Under the pieces are notes generated by a model. It did no database searches. It was given only the letters and a program-made list of their open reading frames with translations, and had not been told where the DNA came from. A DNA stretch of 17,338 nucleotides. Source: an uncultured Rhodocyclaceae bacterium. Lineage in GTDB: Bacteria > Pseudomonadota > Gammaproteobacteria > Burkholderiales > Rhodocyclaceae. Position 1 is the first letter of the stretch. Every line of letters begins with the position of its first letter. The DNA lies in contig URNG01000067.1 of the NCBI GenBank assembly GCA_900549295.1, forward strand, positions 1 to 17,338, in the 5' to 3' direction. Below are positions 13,565 through 17,338 of the stretch, piece by piece. Both the position numbers and the translations under genes were made by a program.

Positions 13565-14027
13565 AAACCGATTCCGCAAATCCGCACTGCCGCCAGGCCT
13601 CAAAAATGCTCACGGCGGCGGCGTTGGAGAGATTGAGGCTGCGCTGGCCGGCGCGCATGGGCAGGCGCAGCCGCGCTTCGGCGGCAAAGCTGTCCCGGAT
13701 GTCTGGCGGTAATCCCGCTGTTTCCCGGCCAAAAACGAAAACGTCGCCCGGCTGAAAAGCCACCGCATAAAGCGAACGGCTGCCGCCTGTGGTGAGGGCG
13801 AACATGCGCCGACCGGCGAGTGCCTGACAGCAGGTCTGCCAATCGGCGTGGCGCGTGATGCGGGCGTACTCGTGATAATCGAGGCCGGCGCGGCGCAGGT
13901 GTTTGTCGCTCAGGTCGAAGCCGAGCGGTTCGACCAGATGCAGTTCAGCTCCGGTATTGGCGCACATGCGGATGATGTTGCCGGTGTTGGGTGGGATTTC
14001 CGGCTGGTAGAGAACGACGGCAAACAT
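13563..14027 (-). CDS. trmL: tRNA (cytidine(34)-2'-O)-methyltransferase TrmL
   Basis: TrmL methylates the 2'-O of the wobble nucleotide in tRNA-Leu isoacceptors using S-adenosylmethionine. The 154-residue product matches the small stand-alone SPOUT enzymes (157 in E. coli). Motifs are PEIPPNTGNIIRMCANTG (residues 9-26), LVEPLGFDLSDKHLRRAGLDYHEY, FVFGRETAGLP, and the knot segment RSLNLSNAAAVSIFEAWRQ. The frame runs on far upstream without a stop, into antisense-like sequence inside comF; the ATG at 14027 gives the exact family N-terminus (MFAVVLYQPEIPPNTGN). comF lies 29 bp upstream on the same strand, so the two are likely co-transcribed. Confidence 0.93.
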   Translation of the reverse strand: MFAVVLYQPEIPPNTGNIIRMCANTGAELHLVEPLGFDLSDKHLRRAGLDYHEYARITRHADWQTCCQALAGRRMFALTTGGSRSLYAVAFQPGDVFVFGRETAGLPPDIRDSFAAEARLRLPMRAGQRSLNLSNAAAVSIFEAWRQCGFAESV

Positions 14028-14056
14028 GGCTGAAAAGGCGCGATTAAAGCACGGAA

Positions 14057-14806
14057 TCAATCGCGCAAGGCGCGTGCAATCACGGCCACATGCACGCTGG
14101 CCGCGCCGCGCTGCTTGAGCACGCGGGCGCATTCGTTGGCGGTGCTGCCGCTGGTGAGCACGTCGTCGAGCAGAAGGACGCGCTGCTGCCGGTAATCGCG
14201 CTGGCAGGCAAAAGCGCCGCGCAGATGGCGCAGGCGCTCCTTGAGCGGCAGAGAGGCTTGCGGCGCGCCGGCGCGGATACGCGTCAGGCCGTTCGCATCG
14301 CAGGGAATGTGCAGCCGCTTGCCTAGCGGGCGGGCGATTTCCAGCGCCTGATTGAAACCGCGTTCGGCCAGACGGCGGCGATGCAGGGGCAGCGGGATGA
14401 GCGTCGTCCAGCCGTGTTCCGCCTGCCGCGGCGCGAGCAGGTCGGCAAGCTGCGCGGCGAACCAGCCGGCCAGGGCGAGTTGCTGGCCATATTTGAAGGC
14501 GTGAATCAGCTTGTCGAGCGGGAAATCGTAGGTGTAGGCGGCGAATACGCCGTCGAAACCGGGCGGCTCGGTCAGGCAGCGGCCGCAGCGCTCGCCATAG
14601 CTGGTACTTTCCAGGCAGAGCGGGCAATGCGCCGGTGCCAGGGCAGGCAGATCGTCGCGGCAGTCCGGACAGAGAATCTGCGCCGGGCTGCGGACGCCGC
14701 AAAGCAGGCAATGGCTGGGCAGCAGAACCGGCCAGCCTTGCCGGAGGCGGCCGATCCGGCGGGCGGCGTCTTGCCAGCCGATGAAGAAGTTTTGCCGATC
14801 TGGCAC
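14057..14806 (-). CDS. comF: ComF family phosphoribosyltransferase-like protein
   Basis: ComF-family proteins are needed for natural DNA uptake in several bacteria and help process incoming single strands; in others the role is unclear. From a GTG at 14806 the product has 249 residues, typical for the family. It has an N-terminal cysteine-rich zinc region (CLLCG, CPDC, CPLC, CGRC), then GVFAAYTYDFPLDKLIHAFKYG, the LIPLPLHRRRLAERGFNQA block, and the PRPP loop VLLLDDVLTSGST near the C-terminus. The start is uncertain: the frame stays open to ATGs at 14920 and 14932, but those would overlap the bioB promoter and start. No Shine-Dalgarno is clear before the GTG. It is divergent from bioB and upstream of trmL. 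Confidence 0.87.
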   Translation of the reverse strand: MPDRQNFFIGWQDAARRIGRLRQGWPVLLPSHCLLCGVRSPAQILCPDCRDDLPALAPAHCPLCLESTSYGERCGRCLTEPPGFDGVFAAYTYDFPLDKLIHAFKYGQQLALAGWFAAQLADLLAPRQAEHGWTTLIPLPLHRRRLAERGFNQALEIARPLGKRLHIPCDANGLTRIRAGAPQASLPLKERLRHLRGAFACQRDYRQQRVLLLDDVLTSGSTANECARVLKQRGAASVHVAVIARALRD

Positions 14807-14835
14807 TGCGGCAAGCGCCGGCGGGGCTGGTAAAA

Positions 14836-14864
14836 TTGACTTGCCGCCGGCCGCTTCGGATAAT
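14836..14864 (+). promoter_or_regulatory. Near-consensus sigma70 promoter of bioB
   Basis: TTGACT (14836-14841) and GATAAT (14859-14864) are each one base from consensus and are spaced by exactly 17 bp. The expected start is near 14871, giving a leader of about 48 nt. An inverted repeat ATAAT-N5-ATTAT (14860-14874) overlaps the -10 and could be an operator. The 112-bp region from the comF start to the bioB ATG is visibly AT-richer than its surroundings in its second half. Confidence 0.65.
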
Positions 14865-14876
14865 CCATAATTATTG

Positions 14877-14897
14877 CCGCCCGTCTGCGGTTTTTTT
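14877..14897 (+). other. Short hairpin plus T7 tract in the bioB leader
   Basis: CCGC (14877-14880) can pair with GCGG (14887-14890) over a 6-nt loop and is followed by seven T residues (14891-14897). The arrangement looks like an intrinsic terminator or attenuator between the start site and the ribosome-binding site. The stem is only 4 bp (5 with a G-T pair), so function is doubtful. Confidence 0.25.
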
Positions 14898-14918
14898 GTA
14901 TTTTCTTCAGGACATTCC

Positions 14919-15902
14919 ATGCCTAACCCCACGCTTTCCCCGAACGATTCCGCCGCCGCGCCCTTGCCCGTCCATCGCTGGACGGTGGCCGAGGTGCTGG
15001 CGCTTTACGAGTTGCCCCTGATGGATCTTCTGTATCGCGCGCAGCAAGTCCATCGCTCATATTTTAATGCAAACGACATTCAGCGATCCACGCTGCTGTC
15101 GGTGAAAACGGGCGGCTGTTCGGAAGATTGCAGCTACTGCTCGCAATCGGCGCGCTACGACACCGAACTGGGGCGCGAGCGCCTGATGCCGGTCGACGAA
15201 GTGGTGGCGGCGGCGCGCAAGGCCAAGGAGAAGGGGGCGTCGCGCTTCTGCATGGGAGCGGCCTGGCGCGGGCCGAAGGAGCAGGATCTGGAGCGCGTGC
15301 TGGACATGGTGCGCGAAGTGAAGGCGCTCGGCATGCAGACCTGCGTGACGCTCGGCATGTTGAAGGACGGGCAGGCGCAGAAGCTGAAGGAAGCCGGGCT
15401 GGATTACTACAATCACAACCTGGACACCGACAAGGAATTCTACGGTCAGGTCATCAAGTCGCACAGCCACGACGACCGGCTGGACACGCTCGATCAGGTG
15501 CGCGACGCTGGCATCAACGTGTGCTCCGGCGGCATCATCGGCATGGGCGAAACGCGCAAGAACCGCGCCGCCCTGATCGTGCAGCTGGCGAATCTGCCGG
15601 CGCCGCCGGAATCGGTGCCGATCAACAATCTGGTGCCGATTCCCGGCACGCCGCTGGCGGACGTGCCGGCGCTCGATCCCTTCGAGTTCGTGCGCACCAT
15701 CGCCGCCGCCCGCATCGCCATGCCGGCTTCCTGGGTGCGCCTGTCGGCCGGGCGGCAGGCGATGAGCGACGAGTTGCAGGCGCTGTGCTTCCTGGCCGGC
15801 GCCAATTCGATGTTCTACGGCGACCAACTGCTTACCACCGGCAATCCGGAAGCGGATCGCGACGATGCCCTGTTCGCCCGCCTGGGGCTGCGCGCCGTTT
15901 GA
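14919..15902 (+). CDS. bioB: Biotin synthase
   Basis: BioB is a radical S-adenosylmethionine enzyme that inserts sulfur into dethiobiotin, the last step of biotin synthesis. The 327-residue product has the radical-SAM cysteines CxxxCxxC at 67, 71 and 74 (GGCSEDCSYCSQS), cysteines for the [2Fe-2S] sulfur-donor cluster in RFCMGAAWR, QTCVTLGM and NVCSGGIIGMGE, and the arginine ligand region WVRLSAGR. The YYNHNLDT block is also present. The frame opens upstream, but the ATG at 14919 has AGGA (14909-14912) 6 nt before it and follows the strong promoter. Codons around 15055-15090 are AT-richer than the rest. bioC follows after 22 nt; other bio genes are not in the window. Confidence 0.96.
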   Translation: MPNPTLSPNDSAAAPLPVHRWTVAEVLALYELPLMDLLYRAQQVHRSYFNANDIQRSTLLSVKTGGCSEDCSYCSQSARYDTELGRERLMPVDEVVAAARKAKEKGASRFCMGAAWRGPKEQDLERVLDMVREVKALGMQTCVTLGMLKDGQAQKLKEAGLDYYNHNLDTDKEFYGQVIKSHSHDDRLDTLDQVRDAGINVCSGGIIGMGETRKNRAALIVQLANLPAPPESVPINNLVPIPGTPLADVPALDPFEFVRTIAAARIAMPASWVRLSAGRQAMSDELQALCFLAGANSMFYGDQLLTTGNPEADRDDALFARLGLRAV

Positions 15903-15924
15903 AATCCCGCTTTGAAGCCCCGCC

Positions 15925-16815
15925 TTGAAGGCTGAACCCGCCGCGCCGCCCTTCGTTGACCGCCGTCAGGTGGCGCGCCGCTTCGCGCGCGCTGCGGCGG
16001 ATTATCCGGTAGGCGATTTTCTGGCCCGCGAGATCGACCGGCGCATGGCCGAGCGCCTCGATTACGTGCGGCTCGACCCCAAACGCATGCTCGATCTGGG
16101 ATGCAGCCGTGGCGGCAGCTTCCCCGCGCTGCAAGCGCGCTACCCGGCGGCGCGCTTGTACGGCCTCGATCTGGCCGCGCCGATGCTGCAGGGCATGGCG
16201 CCCGCGCCATCCGCGTGGCGGCGCTGGCTGGGGCGAGCGCCGTCCGGGCCGTTGCCTCTGCAAGCCGATGCGGCGGCCCTGCCGCTCAAGAGCGCGAGTG
16301 TCGATCTGGTTTGGTCGAACCTGCTGCTGCACTGGCTGGATCATCCGCTGCCGGTGTTTGGCGAGGTGAACCGCGCGTTGGCGAGCGGCGGCCTGTTCAT
16401 GTTTTCCACCCTGGGGCCGGACACCCTGCGCGAATTGCGCGCCGCTTTCGCCGATGGCGACGCGCATACGCAGCGTTTCACCGACATGCACGATCTGGGC
16501 GACATGCTGCTGGAAGCGGGTTTTGCCGATCCGGTGGTCGATATGGAAAGCATCACCCTGACTTACGACACGGTGGACGCCCTGTTCGCCGACCTGCGCG
16601 CCGCCGGCTCCGCCTGCGCCATGACGGCGCGCCGCCGCGGGCTGCTGACGCCGCGCCGTCTGGCCGAGGTGAAGGCGGCCTACGAAGCGCTCCGGGCGGA
16701 GGGGAAGCTGCCGGCCACGTTCGAGGTGGTGTACGGCCATGCCTGGAAGGGCGAAGAGAAAAGCGGCGAGAAGATCATCCGCTTCATGGCCAGGGAAAAC
16801 CGCCGCCAGCCGTGA
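15925..16815 (+). CDS. bioC: Malonyl-ACP O-methyltransferase BioC
   Basis: BioC methylates the free carboxyl of malonyl-ACP so that the fatty acid pathway can build the pimeloyl chain of biotin. The 296-residue product is a class I methyltransferase with QVARRFARAAADY (15-27), the SAM-binding motif LDLGCSRGG (56-64), the acidic GLDLA after strand 2, SNLLLHWL (131-138) and FMFSTLGPDTLRELRAAF, all BioC-type features. A TTG at 15925 is the only plausible start: an in-frame TGA lies at 15913-15915 and the next candidate (GTG at 15967) would cut the conserved N-terminal QVARRF helix. No clear Shine-Dalgarno is present, so translation may be weak or coupled to bioB, 22 nt upstream. An insert around 93-108 (PAPSAWRRWLGRAPSG) is longer than in E. 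coli BioC. Confidence 0.85.
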   Translation: MKAEPAAPPFVDRRQVARRFARAAADYPVGDFLAREIDRRMAERLDYVRLDPKRMLDLGCSRGGSFPALQARYPAARLYGLDLAAPMLQGMAPAPSAWRRWLGRAPSGPLPLQADAAALPLKSASVDLVWSNLLLHWLDHPLPVFGEVNRALASGGLFMFSTLGPDTLRELRAAFADGDAHTQRFTDMHDLGDMLLEAGFADPVVDMESITLTYDTVDALFADLRAAGSACAMTARRRGLLTPRRLAEVKAAYEALRAEGKLPATFEVVYGHAWKGEEKSGEKIIRFMARENRRQP

Positions 16816-16825
16816 TCCTCGCGGC

Positions 16826-17338
16826 TCAATGGGGATCGACTGCGACGCTGATTTCCACGCTGTCGTAACGCCCGCTTTCGTCCAGCACGGTAATGCGATG
16901 CCGCCCGGGCGCGGTGAAGGCGTGGAGCAGGTTTTTCCCGGCCTCGCTGCGTCCGATCTGCTTGCCATCCACCAGCCAGAACAGCGTTTCCCGCTCGCCG
17001 CCGCGCGCTTCCAGGCGCAGCCGCGGCGGTGTTCCAGCGTTGCTGCGGCGCAGGGTTTCGCCGGGCGTGATGCCGACGATTTTCAGGCCGCTGTCGGCGC
17101 TCTGGTGTTGTCGGCAATCGGCGGCCCAGGGTGGCGGCACGGCGCGTTGGCGGGTGGCCGGGTCCAGCCAGGGTTCCAGCGCGGCGGGCCAGCGCGCCAT
17201 TTCGACGGGGATGGCCGCGCCGCCGTGGCAGTCCGGGCGCACGCGGTTGTTGCCCGATGCGTCCCGGTAATCGGTATGGCGGGGGGGGGGTGGGTGGGGG
17301 GGGGGGAGCCGCTCGCGGATGTTGACCGTGCCGCTGGC
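16826..17338 (-). CDS. pbpC: Penicillin-binding protein 1C, C-terminal end (partial)
   Basis: The minus-strand frame is open to the right edge, so only the last 170 or so residues are present. The final 90 residues form the BiPBP_C domain found at the end of PBP1C: LKIVGITPGETLRR, then RLRLEARGG, LFWLVDGKQIGRSE and PGRHRITVLDESGRYDSVEISV. Upstream, PVEMARWPAALEPWL and RDASGNNRVRPDC fit the region before that domain. PBP1C is a bifunctional glycosyltransferase/transpeptidase-type periplasmic protein anchored in the inner membrane; its catalytic domains lie outside the window. Next to the edge, a G-homopolymer region is read as a Pro/His-rich run (PPPHPPPPRH), probably not genuine. It converges on bioC with a 10-bp gap. 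Confidence 0.82.
   Translation of the reverse strand, partial: ASGTVNIRERLPPPHPPPPRHTDYRDASGNNRVRPDCHGGAAIPVEMARWPAALEPWLDPATRQRAVPPPWAADCRQHQSADSGLKIVGITPGETLRRSNAGTPPRLRLEARGGERETLFWLVDGKQIGRSEAGKNLLHAFTAPGRHRITVLDESGRYDSVEISVAVDPH
17281..17306. repeat. G-homopolymer low-complexity run near the right edge
   Basis: Runs of 10, 3 and 11 G residues are split by two T residues. The run sits inside the pbpC frame, which stays open across it. It resembles sequencing or assembly error at a contig end; a milder G-rich patch (12-33, including seven G in a row) lies at the other end. Confidence 0.7.

Noticed and set aside
14028..14711. Upstream extension of the trmL frame
   Set aside because: The extension reads through the comF coding region in another frame; the translation is Ala/Arg/Pro-rich, and TrmL homologues begin at the inner ATG at 14027.
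14807..14932. N-terminal extension of comF to ATG codons at 14920 or 14932
   Set aside because: It would cover the bioB promoter, leader and start, and adds about 40 residues with no family resemblance. A GTG at 14806 gives the usual length.

Overview
The window is about 17.3 kb of GC-rich, almost fully coding bacterial chromosome. Gene content, gene order (darP/pmbA divergent pair, glyA-nrdR-ribD, envC-ctpA-moeB, rhodanese-grxC-secB-gpsA) and protein sequences point to a betaproteobacterium, probably Rhodocyclales or a near relative. That placement is inferred from family resemblance, not from a marker gene such as 16S rRNA. I see no tRNA, rRNA, CRISPR array, insertion sequence, phage gene or integrase, and no gap above about 115 bp. 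Both ends carry G-homopolymer-rich sequence and cut through genes, so the window looks like a whole draft contig.

Layout, left to right. (1) The 3' part of a PilZ-like protein gene faces mog and darP on the minus strand. (2) From a shared divergent promoter region, pmbA and a histidine-phosphatase gene run rightward, followed by glyA, nrdR and ribD (one-carbon metabolism, ribonucleotide reductase control, riboflavin synthesis). (3) moeB, ctpA and envC form a minus-strand block: sulfur-carrier adenylation plus a cell-envelope protease and a division amidase activator. (4) A tightly packed plus-strand operon starts at a strong promoter: ArsR-family regulator, membrane-anchored rhodanese, glutaredoxin 3, SecB, a secreted SH3-like protein and gpsA, several with 4-nt ATGA overlaps. 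(5) trmL and comF lie on the minus strand. (6) bioB and bioC (biotin synthesis) run rightward from a near-consensus promoter. (7) The 3' end of pbpC (penicillin-binding protein 1C) on the minus strand leaves the right edge.

Most of this is ordinary core genome and I did not find a clearly new system. The most interesting element is the regulator at 10561-10878. It has the two-cysteine layout of persulfide-sensing ArsR proteins (YgaV/SqrR/BigR type), sits next to a rhodanese, and appears to command an operon that also holds secB and gpsA. Other points worth a look are the symmetric -10 elements in the two divergent intergenic regions, a possible operator and short hairpin with a T tract in the bioB leader, and a phosphatase beside glyA that could act in serine supply.
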